Shown: piece by piece, positions 54,145 through 64,000 of the stretch
How the letters are laid out: each line of letters begins with the position of its first letter
Numbering within the stretch: position 1 is the first letter of the stretch
Assembly: GCF_009925085.1 (NCBI RefSeq)
Contig: NZ_JAABNR010000004.1
Location: 186,001-250,000 of the forward strand
Source of the DNA: Stagnihabitans tardus
Lineage (GTDB): Bacteria > Pseudomonadota > Alphaproteobacteria > Rhodobacterales > Rhodobacteraceae
Direction of reading: 5' to 3'
Length of the DNA stretch: 64,000 bases
The notes under the pieces: generated by a model
What the model was told of the DNA's origin: nothing
Database searches by the model: none
Seen by the model: the letters and a program-made list of their open reading frames with translations, nothing else
Position numbers and translations under genes: made by a program

Positions 54145-54163
54145 AAAGAGGCACACTCCGCCC

Positions 54164-55098
<935 letters not shown>

Positions 55099-55102
<4 letters not shown>

Positions 55103-56082
55103 AATTCGGCCCCGTCCCCCGTGAAAGCGCCTTGGGCCATATCCTCGCCCATTCCGAACAGGGCGCCCAGGGCAAGATCCCCAAGGGCAAGGTCCTGACG
55201 GCGGAGGACCTGGCGGCGCTGTCGCACCTGGCCGAACTGACCACCGCCGAACTCGCCCCCGGCGATATCCCCGAGAACGAGGCCGCAGCCCTCTTGGCCA
55301 AGGCGCTCTTGCCCGATGACCCGGGCCTCGCCCTGACCCCCCCCCATGCGGGAAGGGTGAACCTGACCGCGACACGGCCCGGGATCCTGGCGCTGGACCC
55401 TGCCGAGGTCCTCGCCCTGAACCGCCTCGACCCGGCCTTGACGCTGGCCACCCTGCCGCTCCATGCCCGCGTCTCGCCCGGCACCCTGGTCGGCACGGTC
55501 AAGGTGATCACCTATGCCGTGGCGGGGGATAGCCTGGCCGAGGCGCTCCTCCGCGCCCCGAAGCTGCGCATCCTGCCCGTGACAAGGCCAAGCGCCTGCC
55601 TGATCCTGACCTCCACCGTCACCCCCGACAAGCTCTTGCAGAAGGGCCGCGACGCCATCGCGCGGCGCCTGGCGCGCCTCGGTATGACCCTCACCGAGAC
55701 CCACCGCCTGCCCCATGACGAGCAAGCCATCGCCGAGGCCATCGCCGGCTCCTCCGCCGACCTGATCCTGATCCTGACCGGCGCCGCCACTTCCGACCTC
55801 TACGACACCGCCCCCCAGGCGCTCCGCCGTGCGGGCGGCCATGTCCAGCGCTTCGGCATGCCCGTCGACCCCGGCAACCTGCTCTTCCTGGGGAGCCTTG
55901 GCGCCACCCCTGTCATCGGCCTCCCCGGCTGCACCCGCTCCCCGGCGCTCAACGGCGCGGATTGGGTGCTGGAGCGCGTGGCCTGCGGCCTGCAAGTCAC
56001 CGACGACGACATCGCCGCCATGGGAGTCGGCGGCCTGTTGAAGGAAATCCCGATCAGGGGCCAGCTCCGCGAAAAGCCCTGA
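55099..56082 (+). CDS. Molybdopterin-binding domain protein
   Basis: This 327-aa protein has an N-terminal ~160 residues with MoeA-like segments and a C-terminal MoCF/MogA-type molybdopterin-binding fold (about 170-310: GAATSDLYDTAPQALRRAGG, then GMPVDPGNLLFLGSLG and IGLPGCTRSPALNGADWVLE). Similar proteins follow xdhC in many molybdenum hydroxylase clusters and are thought to process or hold Moco. The role is inferred from this context. Last gene of the rightward coxDE-xdhC group. Confidence 0.85.
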
Positions 56083-56087
56083 CCCCC

Positions 56088-56240
56088 CTTTCAACTTGGC
56101 CCAAATACTCTCTTGCCGCCAGTAAGGCTGCGGCCCCCCTTTCAATTTGGCCCAAATACTCCCTTGCGACCGATCCGCCGCGCCCCCGCCCCTTTCATAC
56201 TTGCCCAAATATCCCGGGGGTTTGGGGGCAGCGCCCCCCT
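56088..56240 (-). repeat. 3'-end composite repeats, copies g, h and i
   Basis: Copies g (56088-56112) and h (56139-56163) are tails only. Copy i (56191-56240) is complete, with tail CCTTTCATACTTGCCCAAAT...ATCCCGGGGG and hairpin GGGGGCA/CGCCCCC ending at the stop of the histidine-kinase gene. All three point away from that gene on the minus strand. Confidence 0.8.
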
Positions 56241-58403
56241 TCAGCCGTCCCGCAGAAACGCCGCCAGGGCCCCGGGCGCAATCGGCTTGGGCAGAACCCC
56301 CACCCGCCCGCCACGCAAGGCCTCCGACCGATCCGCCGTGATGAGCCTGACCGCCATGCCCGCCGCCCGCAAGCGCTCCGCCACCGCCAGCCCATCCATC
56401 CCCGCGCCCAAGCGGTAATCGATCAGCCCCCGGTCGGGCAGGATGCCGATCTCGTCCAAGAGCGCCAGCGCCTCCTCGCCCGAGGCGGCCTCGATGACCT
56501 GCACCCCCCAGCCCTCCAGCAAAAGCGCCAGCGCCCGGCGGAGTTCCGCGTCGTTTTCCACCAAGAGGACGATCAGGTCGCCCAGGCCCTGCGGAGCCCC
56601 CTCGGGCACCGCCACGGCCCGAAGCTCTCCCTCCGCCAGCGGCAGGGTCACCGCAAAGCGCGAGCCCCGCCCCAGCTCGGTGTCCAGCGCCAGGGGATGG
56701 CCCAGCAAAGCGCAGGCCCGCTCGACGATGGCAAGGCCAAGCCCCATCCCCTCGCTGGCCGAGGCCCGGGCGCCAAGCCGGTGGAACTCGCGGAAGATCG
56801 CCTGGCGCTCGGCCTGGGGTATCCCGGGCCCGGTGTCGATCACCTCGACCCGGACCGCGCCCGAGAGATGCCGCACCCCCACCAGGACCCGGCCCGACGC
56901 CGTATAGCGGATCGCATTGCCGATCAGGTTCTGCAGGATGCGCCGCAGATAGGTCGCATCCGAATCCACCACCGCGCCCGAGGCCAGGACCTTGAAGTCC
57001 AGCCCCTTGCGCGCCGCCATGGGTCCGAATTCATCCCGCAGCCGTGCAAGCAGGGGCCCCAGGGCCACTGCCCCCACATCCAGCGCCGCCCGCCCGCTCT
57101 CCAGCTTGGATATGTCCAAGAGCGCTGCCAGGATCTCCTCGACCGACGAGAGCGCATTGCGCGCTTTGATCACCGTCTCGCCCGCGCGCCAGGGCAGGGC
57201 CTCATCGGCGAGACTGGCCAGGAAGAGCTTCGCCGCCGACAAGGGCTGCAAGAGGTCATGGCTTGCGGCGGCGACGAACCGCGCGCGGGCGGCATTGGCC
57301 TGTTCGGCGCGGGCCAGGGCCTCGGCCAGCTCTTCGGTCCGCGCCGCCACCCGTCGCTCCAGCGTCTCGTTGGCCTCGGCCAGGGCGCGCTGGGCCACCC
57401 TTTCGGCGGTGATGTCCGAGAAGGAGACCACGAAGCCCCGATCCGGCATGTCCTGGCCCTGGACCGAGACGACATGGCCATTGGCTCGCATCAGCTCGAA
57501 GGCCAGGGCCGGGCGCGGCTCGCGCAGGGCGGCCCAGGCGGCAACCTGGGACAGCGTCGCCCCCCGCACCTCCATCCCCGCGACCTGGGCCAGAAGGGCT
57601 GCGAACTCCAGCCCCACGGGCAGGCGGGCCAGGGGCAAAGACAGAACCTCCGCCAGCCGCCGGTTGAAGCCCACGAGCCTTTCGCCCGCGTCAAAGACCC
57701 CCACCCCTTGCGTCAGGTGATCCAGCGTCGCCTTGACCCGGATCGCCTGGTCGTCCAGGAGCTTGCCGCGCTCCAGCCGCTCCGTGCGGATCACCTGGGT
57801 CAGGTCGGTGTGCAGGATCACCGTGCCGCCCTCGCCCGTCCGATGTTCGCTGACCTGGAGCCAGCGGTCCCCCGTCAGCGCCACGATGAAGGTGACGGCC
57901 CGGTCGGCGTGACGCTCCATCCGACGCCGCGCCCAGTCCTCGGGCGCCTCACCGGCCTGGCGCAAGAGGTCCTCCGAGAGCGAGACCGCGCGGACATAAT
58001 CGGCAAAGGCCATGCCGGGTTTCAGCTGGCCATGGACATTGCGCAGGGGCCGGCCAAAGCGCGCATTGGCCAGGACCAGCCGGTCGGCGCCGTCAAACAG
58101 CGCAAAGCCGTCCTCGACCGTCTCGATGGCAGAGGCGAGGTTCCCGCGCGCGGCCTCGGCCTCGGCCATGGCCTCGCCCAGCCGGGCGTTCGAGCGGTTC
58201 AGCATGTCGAGCGCGCGTTCCAGGTCGGCAGTGCGGGCGCGGACCTGGTCTTCCAGAAGAACCGCGCGCTGAAACTGCGCATAGGCCGCGCCCTGGTCGT
58301 CACTGGCCTCCTCCACCCGGCGCATCAGGGCCTCGGCGATGGTGACAAGCTTGTCGCGGGAGACTTCCGGAGTATCGGAGGGGTTGATCAGCGGATGCAT
58401 CAT
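56241..58403 (-). CDS. Hybrid histidine kinase / response regulator (NahK-like)
   Basis: This ~720-aa cytoplasmic sensor kinase has no membrane segment. It has an N-terminal coiled coil (about 10-90), two PAS-7-type domains (about 92-205 and 220-335), and a coiled coil. HisKA carries the phosphoacceptor His382 (AAASHDLLQPLSAAKL), then HATPase with N-box LIGNAIRYTASG and G-box VIDTGPGIPQ. A receiver domain follows (VLLVENDAE, Asp662 in LIDYRLG, LPKP). This layout matches NahK/ErcS' type kinases. Its ATG overlaps the FIST gene stop by 4 nt, so FIST is the likely signal input. Confidence 0.92.
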   Translation of the reverse strand: MMHPLINPSDTPEVSRDKLVTIAEALMRRVEEASDDQGAAYAQFQRAVLLEDQVRARTADLERALDMLNRSNARLGEAMAEAEAARGNLASAIETVEDGFALFDGADRLVLANARFGRPLRNVHGQLKPGMAFADYVRAVSLSEDLLRQAGEAPEDWARRRMERHADRAVTFIVALTGDRWLQVSEHRTGEGGTVILHTDLTQVIRTERLERGKLLDDQAIRVKATLDHLTQGVGVFDAGERLVGFNRRLAEVLSLPLARLPVGLEFAALLAQVAGMEVRGATLSQVAAWAALREPRPALAFELMRANGHVVSVQGQDMPDRGFVVSFSDITAERVAQRALAEANETLERRVAARTEELAEALARAEQANAARARFVAAASHDLLQPLSAAKLFLASLADEALPWRAGETVIKARNALSSVEEILAALLDISKLESGRAALDVGAVALGPLLARLRDEFGPMAARKGLDFKVLASGAVVDSDATYLRRILQNLIGNAIRYTASGRVLVGVRHLSGAVRVEVIDTGPGIPQAERQAIFREFHRLGARASASEGMGLGLAIVERACALLGHPLALDTELGRGSRFAVTLPLAEGELRAVAVPEGAPQGLGDLIVLLVENDAELRRALALLLEGWGVQVIEAASGEEALALLDEIGILPDRGLIDYRLGAGMDGLAVAERLRAAGMAVRLITADRSEALRGGRVGVLPKPIAPGALAAFLRDG

Positions 58404-59545
58404 GCCTCCGGCGCGCAAGGCGCCCCCTCTGAGCCCGGCGCGTAAAGCGCCACGCCGGTCATCGTCTGGTTGACATGCAGCGCGCCGAACTGCTCGCCAT
58501 AGGTCGAGAATCCCGTGACCCGATGGCGCTGCAAGATGCGCGAAAGCTCTCCGGCCACCTGTTTCTCCTCGGCCTCGATCCGGCGCAGGATGCAGTCGCA
58601 GGCCAGGATCGCCCCGGGCTGGCCCAGGCGGTCGAGCTCGTCTTCCAGGTGGCGGGCCATGTTCATCGGCTCGGCCAGGCGCAGCACCAGGCCCTCGTCG
58701 ATGGCCGAGAAGAAGACCAGGTCGCCATTGGGCAGCATCCGCTGGATCGACCGCACATGATGCCGCCCCCCCAGGCGCACGACAACCGGATGGGCGGCAA
58801 AGGTAAAGGTCGTCAGCTGGCCAGGGTCCTTGCCCAGAAGCCGCGCATAGGCCAGCGCCGCGGGCTCGGCATTGATCTGGCGCACCACCCGGGCCGAGGG
58901 GTCCGCCTCGGTCACCACCATCCGCACCTCGGAAGGCACCAGGTGATCGAGCGAAAAGACCCTGACCCCGCAGGCGGTCCGCACGAAGGAGACCACCGCC
59001 GCATCGCGCCAGACCCTCCCCCCCGCGATGACGAAGGTCGCTCGGAAATCCAGCCCGTCGCCGGCCGATCCGCCGAACAAGGGCACCGGCCCAAGCCCCA
59101 TGGCCAGCGCGGCGGCCAGCTCGTCCTCGCGCATGGACAGGCCATCGACCATGACGAAGGCGAACTCACCCGGCCAAAGCGGGCGCGCCTGGGCCAGCCT
59201 TTCGCGGGCCCGGATCAGCTCGGCCACCAGTCCCTCGCGCGAGATGCCGCCGAGGTCCGGCAGAAACACCGTCTCGACCGCGAAATGACTGGTGGGCAGG
59301 CCCAGGGCCACGACCGTCTCTTCGGTATAGCCCCCCGCCCCGATCTCTCCCGCCGTGGTGCAGCCCACGACCCTTGCCCCCGGCCAGGCCAGGGCCGCGC
59401 CCTGAGCGATTCGTCCGATCTCGGCCTTGGGCGAGCAAAAGAGCAGGACCTCGGCAAAGGGCCCCGGCCCCAGGCCCCGGGCCAAAGTCCCCGCCACATC
59501 CCCCGACCAGGCCGAGACCTCCGCCCGCCGCACCAGCTCTTCCAT
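58400..59545 (-). CDS. FIST-domain sensor protein (NosP-like)
   Basis: This 381-aa cytoplasmic protein consists of FIST_N (about 30-220: VVGCTTAGEIGAGGYTEETV, LFGGSAGDG) and FIST_C (about 225-370: AYARLLGKDPG, GDLVFFSAIDEG, GAILACDCILRR, GFSTYGEQFG). FIST domains bind small ligands; in Pseudomonas the FIST protein NosP is a haem-based nitric oxide sensor that controls the adjacent kinase NahK. The same neighbourhood is present here. Haem binding cannot be read from the sequence. ATG 59545 follows GGGAGGCGGG; longer frames upstream are repeat DNA. Confidence 0.9.
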   Translation of the reverse strand: MEELVRRAEVSAWSGDVAGTLARGLGPGPFAEVLLFCSPKAEIGRIAQGAALAWPGARVVGCTTAGEIGAGGYTEETVVALGLPTSHFAVETVFLPDLGGISREGLVAELIRARERLAQARPLWPGEFAFVMVDGLSMREDELAAALAMGLGPVPLFGGSAGDGLDFRATFVIAGGRVWRDAAVVSFVRTACGVRVFSLDHLVPSEVRMVVTEADPSARVVRQINAEPAALAYARLLGKDPGQLTTFTFAAHPVVVRLGGRHHVRSIQRMLPNGDLVFFSAIDEGLVLRLAEPMNMARHLEDELDRLGQPGAILACDCILRRIEAEEKQVAGELSRILQRHRVTGFSTYGEQFGALHVNQTMTGVALYAPGSEGAPCAPEA

Positions 59546-59590
59546 CCCGCCTCCCTCTCCCCTGGCATGCGCTGCCCCCGCCGCCACTTT

Positions 59591-59702
59591 CTCTTTCACA
59601 CTGCTCAAATATCCCACGGGGGTCCGGGTGTGTGAAACCCCCGGCTTTGCCACGGGTCCGGGGGTGTGAAACCCCCGGCTTTGCCACGGGTCCGAGGGTG
59701 TG
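59591..59702 (-). repeat. 3'-end composite repeat copy j and tandem 34/35-bp repeats
   Basis: The tail TCTTTCACACTGCTCAAATA...TCCCACGGG lies at 59591-59619. Two head-to-tail units of 35 and 34 bp follow (59619-59653, 59654-59687; each GGGTCCGGG...GTGTGAAA...CCCCGGCTTTGCCAC) and a partial third (to 59702). They lie downstream of the response-regulator gene, in its orientation, and upstream of the FIST gene. Confidence 0.82.
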
Positions 59703-59724
59703 CCCCCCCAAGGCCCGCCCCCGC

Positions 59725-60393
59725 TCACCCCTCCAGGAGCTGCGTGAAATTGACCCCTCCCGCCATCAGGACCGCCTGGGTCCGGCTCGTCACCCCCAGC
59801 TTGCGCATGATCGCCGTGACATGGGCCTTGACCGTGGTCTCGGCCACCGACAGCTCCCAGGCGATGACCTTGTTGGGCTTGCCCGCGCAAATGCGTTGCA
59901 GGATCAAGGCCTGTTGCCGCGTCAGGGTCTTGAGCCGGGCGATGGTCTCGCCCTCGCCGGGGCCTTCAAGTCCGAGGCCCGGCTCATAGCCCTCGGGCGT
60001 GAAGACGCGTCCCGCGCCCAGGGCTTCGAAAGCCGCCGCAAAGGTCTCGCGCCCGGCGTGTTTCGGGATGAAGCCCTGCGCCCCCGCCGCCAGGGCCGCC
60101 GCGATGACCCTTGGCTCGGCCAGGGAGGAGACCACGACCAGCGGCACGTCGGGCGCCTCTTGCCGCAGGCGGATCAGACCCTCGAGCCCCGTCACGTCGG
60201 GCAGATGCAGGTCCAGGCAAATGACATCGGGTTTGACCGTCTTCAGCCGCTCCAGCGCATCGGCCAGCCGGTCTGCTATGGCGATCTCTTCGATGCCGAT
60301 GAAATTCCTCAGGGTCAGCCCGAGCGCCTCGCCGAAGAGCGGATGATCCTCGACGATCAGGGCCGAGCGGAAGGGGGCGCGCGAAGGGTCCAT
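59725..60393 (-). CDS. LuxR/NarL-family response regulator
   Basis: This 222-aa protein has a receiver domain (about 10-125) with acidic pocket VEDHP, phosphoacceptor Asp61 in VICLDLHLPD and the conserved Lys in FIPKHAG. A C-terminal LuxR HTH follows (about 155-215: LTRQQALILQRICAGKPNKV, then ETTVKAHVTAIMRKLGV). It is first in the minus-strand operon with FIST and the hybrid kinase and is divergent from coxG. It is therefore the likely transcription factor for the cox-type genes or for itself. Confidence 0.92.
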   Translation of the reverse strand: MDPSRAPFRSALIVEDHPLFGEALGLTLRNFIGIEEIAIADRLADALERLKTVKPDVICLDLHLPDVTGLEGLIRLRQEAPDVPLVVVSSLAEPRVIAAALAAGAQGFIPKHAGRETFAAAFEALGAGRVFTPEGYEPGLGLEGPGEGETIARLKTLTRQQALILQRICAGKPNKVIAWELSVAETTVKAHVTAIMRKLGVTSRTQAVLMAGGVNFTQLLEG

Positions 60394-60503
60394 GGGGCTA
60401 TCCTATCACCCTGCGGCCCCGGGCCAAGCCCCCCCTTCTACGACTGAGGTCTAATGGCGCGGGCCTCGCGCAGGGGCTAGCCTGACCCAAAGGGAGGAAC
60501 TTC
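60394..60503. promoter_or_regulatory. Divergent promoter region between response regulator and coxG
   Basis: This 110-bp gap must hold the promoters of both transcription units. A CTACGACTGAGGTCTAATGG stretch near 60439-60458 is the only AT-containing patch; AAAGGGAGGAAC serves coxG. No clear dyad or -35/-10 pair can be named. Confidence 0.45.
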
Positions 60504-61058
60504 ATGGAACTGTCAGACAGCCGCCACATCGCGGCGCGTCCCGACGTGGTGTGGCCCGCGATCCTCGATCCCGAGGTCCTGGCCGCGTGCATCCCGGGCT
60601 GCGAGAGCCTGACCGGCTCGGTCGAGGCGGGATACGAGGCCGTCGTGGTGCAAAAGGTCGGGCCCGTGTCCGCCCGCTTTACCGGTGTCGTGACGCTTTC
60701 GGACATCGTGGCCGGGCAAAGCCTGACCATCACCGGAGAGGGCAAGGGCGGGGCTGCGGGCTTTGCCAAGGGTGGCGCGAAAGTGTCGCTGGCCCCGGAT
60801 GGCGAGGGCACGCTTCTGACCTATGAGGTCAAGGCCAATGTCGGCGGCAAGCTCGCGCAACTGGGCTCGCGCATCATCGACGGGTTTACCAAGAAGCTCG
60901 CCGACCAGTTCTTCGAGAATTTCGCGGCCAAGGTCGGCGGGCCGCCCGACGCGAAAACGACGGAGCCGGAGCCCGAGGAGAAGAAGCAGGGCTGGCTCGG
61001 CCGGCTTTGGGGGAAAAAGGACACCGCCGCAGAGACGGCAGAGGGAGGAGACGCATGA
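60504..61058 (+). CDS. coxG: CoxG-family SRPBCC protein
   Basis: This 184-aa protein has an SRPBCC lipid/hydrophobic-ligand fold (about 1-145: [63 protein letters not shown]). A charged tail follows ([19 protein letters not shown]). In Oligotropha CoxG anchors CO dehydrogenase to the membrane; in mycobacteria it has been linked to quinone delivery for atmospheric gas oxidation. First gene of coxG-coxS-coxL-coxM. Overlaps coxS by 4 nt. Confidence 0.9.
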   Translation: MELSDSRHIAARPDVVWPAILDPEVLAACIPGCESLTGSVEAGYEAVVVQKVGPVSARFTGVVTLSDIVAGQSLTITGEGKGGAAGFAKGGAKVSLAPDGEGTLLTYEVKANVGGKLAQLGSRIIDGFTKKLADQFFENFAAKVGGPPDAKTTEPEPEEKKQGWLGRLWGKKDTAAETAEGGDA

Positions 61059-61534
61059 AAGTATCACTGACCGTCAACGGGAAGCCCATGAGCGGAGAGG
61101 TCGAGGGCCGCACGCTCCTGTCGACCTTCCTGCGCGAGACCCTGAGCCTCACCGGCACCCATATCGGCTGCGACACCAGCCAATGCGGCGCCTGCACCGT
61201 GCATGTCGATGGCAAGCAGGTGAAATCCTGCACGATCTTTGCCGCTGACGTGGCAGGGGCGCAGGTCACCACGATCGAGGGCATGGCCAATGCCGATGGC
61301 ACCCTGGGCCGCGTCCAGCAGGCATTCCAGGACCACCACGGGTTGCAATGCGGCTTCTGCACGCCGGGCATGGTGATGGCCTCGGCGGCCCTTCTGGCGG
61401 TCAACCCCAAGCCGACCGAGGCCGAGGTCCGCCACCACCTGGAGGGCAACATCTGCCGCTGCACCGGGTATCACAACATCGTCAAAGCAGTCATGGCCGC
61501 TTCCGGCCAGGACGTTTCCATGGCCGCGGAGTAA
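61055..61534 (+). CDS. coxS: Molybdenum hydroxylase small [2Fe-2S] subunit, CoxS type
   Basis: This 159-aa protein has an N-terminal plant-type ferredoxin domain with [13 protein letters not shown] plus a later Cys (VKSCTIF). A C-terminal [2Fe-2S]-binding helical domain follows, with [11 protein letters not shown] and CRCTGYHNI. It carries electrons from the Mo site of CoxL to the FAD of CoxM. The ATG overlaps the coxG stop and GGGAGGAG lies just upstream, excluding a longer start. Confidence 0.94.
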   Translation: MKVSLTVNGKPMSGEVEGRTLLSTFLRETLSLTGTHIGCDTSQCGACTVHVDGKQVKSCTIFAADVAGAQVTTIEGMANADGTLGRVQQAFQDHHGLQCGFCTPGMVMASAALLAVNPKPTEAEVRHHLEGNICRCTGYHNIVKAVMAASGQDVSMAAE

Positions 61535-61538
61535 GCTC

Positions 61539-63932
61539 ATGCCCAAGGATTTCGAAGCCAAGACCAGCGGGATCGGCGCCCCCATGAAGCGCCGCGAGGA
61601 TATCCGCTTCCTGACCGGGCGGGGCGTCTATACCGATGACCTGAAGATCGCGGGCCAGACCTATGCGGTCTTCGTCCGCTCCCAGGTCGCCCATGGTCGC
61701 ATCAAGGCGATCAACACCGAGGCGGCTGCGGCCATGCCCGGCGTGCTGGCGATCTTCACCGGCGAGGATTTCAAGGACGTCGGCGGCAATCCCGCGGGCT
61801 GGCTGATCAAGTCGCGCAATGGGGAACCCATGCGTGAGCCCAAGCGCCCGGTGCTGGCCCATGGCAAGGTCCGCCATGTCGGCGACGCCTATGCCGCCAT
61901 CGTGGCCGAGACCTATGAGCAGGGGCGGGCGGCGGCTCAACAGCTGGCCGATGACACCGATATCGAGGAACTCCCCGCCATCATCGACATGAAGGCTGCG
62001 GCGGCGGATGCGTCAAACCGCGTCCATGACGAGATCCCGGACAATCTCTGCTATGACTGGGGCTGGATCGAGGACAACCGCGCCAAGGTCGAAGAGGTCT
62101 TCGCCAAGGCCCCCCATGTGACCACGCTGGAGCTGGTGAACAACCGCCTGGTGCCGAACGCCATGGAGCCGCGCGCAAGCATCGGCGAATATTTCCCCGG
62201 CACCGGGGATTACAAGCTGACCACGACCTCGCAGAACCCCCACCTGACGCGGCTTCTGGTGGCGGCCTTCGTCCTGGGCATCCCCGAGAACAAGCTGACC
62301 GTGGTGGCCCCCGATGTCGGCGGCGGCTTCGGCTCCAAGATCTACCACTACGGCGAAGAGGCCCTGGTGCTGGCGGCGGCCAAGAAACTCGGTCGCCCGG
62401 TGCGCTGGACGGCGGAACGCTCGGAAAGCTTCCTGTCTGACGCCCATGGCCGCGACCATGTCACCAAGATCGAACTGGCCTGCGAGAAGGACGGCACTTT
62501 CCTCGCCTTCCGGACCGAGACCTATGCGAATGTCGGCGCCTACCTGTCCAATTTCGCGACCGTCACGCCGACCTTCCTGCACGGCACGCTGATGGCTGGC
62601 CCCTACAAGGTCCCCCATGTCTATGTGAACGTGAAGACGGTCTTCACCAACACCGCCCCGGTCGACGCCTATCGCGGCGCGGGCCGCCCCGAGGCGACCT
62701 TCAGCCTCGAACGCGTGGTCGATCAGATGTGCCGCGAGCTGGGCCTCGACCCCTTCGAGGTCCGCCGCAAGAACTTCATCACCCCCGACATGTTCCCCTA
62801 CACGACCCCGGTGGGCCTCGCCTATGACACGGGCAACTACCAGGCCACGCTGGATAAAGTCATCGAGATCGCCGATGTCGCGGGCTTCGAGGCGCGCCGT
62901 CAGGCCAGTGCCAAGAAGGGCAAGCTGAGGGGCCTTGGCCTCTCCACCTGGATCGAGGCCTGCGGCATCGCGCCCTCTCACCTCGTGGGCATCCTCGGCG
63001 CCCGTGTCGGCCTTTACGACGCGGCGACCGTGCGGGTGAATGCGACCGGCAATATCTCGATCATGGTCGGCGCCCACAGCCATGGGCAGGGGCATGAGAC
63101 GGTCTTCGCCCAGATCGCGGCGGAGAAGCTCGGGGTTCCCGAGTCTTCTATCGAGATCGTCCATGGCGACACCTCCAAAATCCCCTTCGGCATGGGCTCC
63201 TATGGCTCGCGGTCGCTCGCGGTTTGCGGCGTCGCCATGACCAAGGCCATCGACAAGATCGTCGCCAAGGGCAAGAAGATCGCGGCCCATATGCTCGAGG
63301 CCTCGGAAGCCGATATCACCTTCGAGGCCGGCAAGTTCCAGGTGGCTGGCACCGACAAGGCGAAAACCTTCGGCGAGATCGCCTTCTCGGCCTACGTCCC
63401 CCACAACTACCCCTTGGAGACCCTGGAACCGGGCCTCGAGGAGACCGCCTTCTACGACCCCGCCAACTTCACCTATCCCGCAGGTGCTTACCTGTGTGAA
63501 GCCGAGGTCGACCCCGACACCGGCAAGGTGACGATCGAGGCCTTCCACTGCGCCGACGACTTCGGCAACGTGATGAACCCGATGATCGTCGAGGGCCAGG
63601 TCCATGGCGGCGTCGGTCAGGGCATCGGCCAGGCGCTCTTGGAGAGCACGACCTATGACGAGACCGGCCAGCTCCTGACCGGCTCCTACATGGATTACGC
63701 CATGCCAAGGGCCAGCGACGTTCCCTTCTACAACGTCGACTATTCCTGCCAGACGCCCTGCACGCACAATCCTCTGGGCGTGAAGGGCTGCGGCGAGGCG
63801 GGGGCCATCGGCTCGCCCCCCGCCGTCGTCAACGCCGTGATCGACGCCCTGCACCGGGGCGGGATCACCCACGTCAAACATATCGACATGCCCGTCAGCC
63901 CCCAGCGGGTCTGGGCGGCGATCCAGGGCTGA
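61539..63932 (+). CDS. coxL: Molybdenum hydroxylase large subunit, form II CoxL type
   Basis: This 797-aa xanthine oxidase-family Mo subunit has an active-site loop AYRGAGR (residues 377-383). This is the form II (BMS) signature; true CO dehydrogenases (form I) have AYxCSFR with the copper-binding Cys. Other marks are [27 protein letters not shown] and the catalytic Glu753 in [13 protein letters not shown]. Form II enzymes sit in cox-like operons, but their substrate is unsettled: CO oxidation has been claimed for some and not shown for most. Length is normal. Starts 4 nt after coxS. Confidence 0.93.
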   Translation: MPKDFEAKTSGIGAPMKRREDIRFLTGRGVYTDDLKIAGQTYAVFVRSQVAHGRIKAINTEAAAAMPGVLAIFTGEDFKDVGGNPAGWLIKSRNGEPMREPKRPVLAHGKVRHVGDAYAAIVAETYEQGRAAAQQLADDTDIEELPAIIDMKAAAADASNRVHDEIPDNLCYDWGWIEDNRAKVEEVFAKAPHVTTLELVNNRLVPNAMEPRASIGEYFPGTGDYKLTTTSQNPHLTRLLVAAFVLGIPENKLTVVAPDVGGGFGSKIYHYGEEALVLAAAKKLGRPVRWTAERSESFLSDAHGRDHVTKIELACEKDGTFLAFRTETYANVGAYLSNFATVTPTFLHGTLMAGPYKVPHVYVNVKTVFTNTAPVDAYRGAGRPEATFSLERVVDQMCRELGLDPFEVRRKNFITPDMFPYTTPVGLAYDTGNYQATLDKVIEIADVAGFEARRQASAKKGKLRGLGLSTWIEACGIAPSHLVGILGARVGLYDAATVRVNATGNISIMVGAHSHGQGHETVFAQIAAEKLGVPESSIEIVHGDTSKIPFGMGSYGSRSLAVCGVAMTKAIDKIVAKGKKIAAHMLEASEADITFEAGKFQVAGTDKAKTFGEIAFSAYVPHNYPLETLEPGLEETAFYDPANFTYPAGAYLCEAEVDPDTGKVTIEAFHCADDFGNVMNPMIVEGQVHGGVGQGIGQALLESTTYDETGQLLTGSYMDYAMPRASDVPFYNVDYSCQTPCTHNPLGVKGCGEAGAIGSPPAVVNAVIDALHRGGITHVKHIDMPVSPQRVWAAIQG

Positions 63933-63942
63933 GGAGGGTCAA

Positions 63943-64000
63943 ATGCAAAACTTCGACTTCGTGAAACCCGCCTCGGTGGCGGAAGCGGTTGCGGCGCTGG
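63943..64000 (+). CDS. coxM: Start of FAD-binding medium subunit, CoxM type (cut by window end)
   Basis: Only the first 19 codons are present: MQNFDFVKPASVAEAVAAL. This matches the usual beginning of CoxM/FAD_binding_5 subunits (F-x-Y/V-x-x-P-x-S-x-x-E-A). GAGGAGGG precedes the ATG. The order S-L-M is one of the arrangements found for form II enzymes. Confidence 0.8.
   Translation, partial: MQNFDFVKPASVAEAVAAL

Noticed and set aside
61539-63932. True (form I) aerobic CO dehydrogenase
   Set aside because: The active-site loop reads AYRGAGR, not AYxCSFR. The Cu-ligating Cys is absent, so only a form II assignment is supported.

Overview
The window is high-GC DNA with tightly packed genes from an alphaproteobacterium, most likely Rhodobacteraceae/Rhodobacterales. 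The gene families support this: a Rhizobium-type L-rhamnose cluster, heterotetrameric sarcosine oxidase, form II (CoxL-like) molybdenum hydroxylase, an alphaproteobacterial prfB without a frameshift, a GAACN7GAAC LexA box and a GANTC cluster upstream of rpoD. No IS element, prophage, rRNA or CRISPR array was seen. Genus cannot be called from the sequence alone.

Layout. (1) 1-12.05 kb, L-rhamnose use: a truncated alpha-L-rhamnosidase, then rhaI-rhaD facing left and rhaR-rhaS-rhaT-rhaP-rhaQ-rhaM facing right from a shared palindromic control region, and rhaB (rhamnulokinase) at the right end in the opposite orientation. Together they release, import, epimerise, isomerise, phosphorylate and cleave rhamnose. 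(2) 12.1-14 kb: two tRNA-Gly(GCC) genes lie inside a ~250 bp direct repeat that brackets a divergent TetR regulator / DUF2306 membrane protein pair with two near-identical 15-bp operators. (3) 14.2-20.5 kb: EF-hand protein, a YegJ-like protein, pyruvate carboxylase with a PhaR-like site, and a DHA2 drug exporter divergent from a MarR regulator. (4) 21-34 kb, housekeeping and envelope: SOS-boxed uvrD-type helicase, AmiC amidase, PBP1A, prfB, a DUF2189 membrane protein, a bactofilin-M23 peptidase pair, a DUF455 ferritin-like protein and a PrxQ peroxiredoxin. (5) 34-41.4 kb: a giant AsmA/YhdP-like protein coupled to queA, glutamate dehydrogenase, a 71-aa protein and an EVE-domain protein. (6) 41.4-46.5 kb: soxBDAG sarcosine oxidase, with an inverted repeat and terminator-like hairpin between soxB and soxD. 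(7) 46.7-51.4 kb: dnaG-rpoD, then an AT-richer orphan gene. (8) 51.7-64 kb: HlyU-like protein, then a cox-type molybdenum hydroxylase region (coxD, coxE, xdhC/coxF, molybdopterin-binding protein | coxG, coxS, coxL, coxM) split by an opposite-strand operon of LuxR-type response regulator, FIST sensor protein and hybrid histidine kinase.

The intergenic DNA holds most of the unexplained signal. A composite repeat (GC-rich hairpin followed by a GATATTTGGGCC...GAAAG tail) sits downstream of many genes, usually in the gene's own orientation. Two separate arrays carry the octamer GCCGACTG. There are also runs of four strong hairpins, paired unknown palindromes and tandem 34-35 bp repeats. These are reported individually in the findings.
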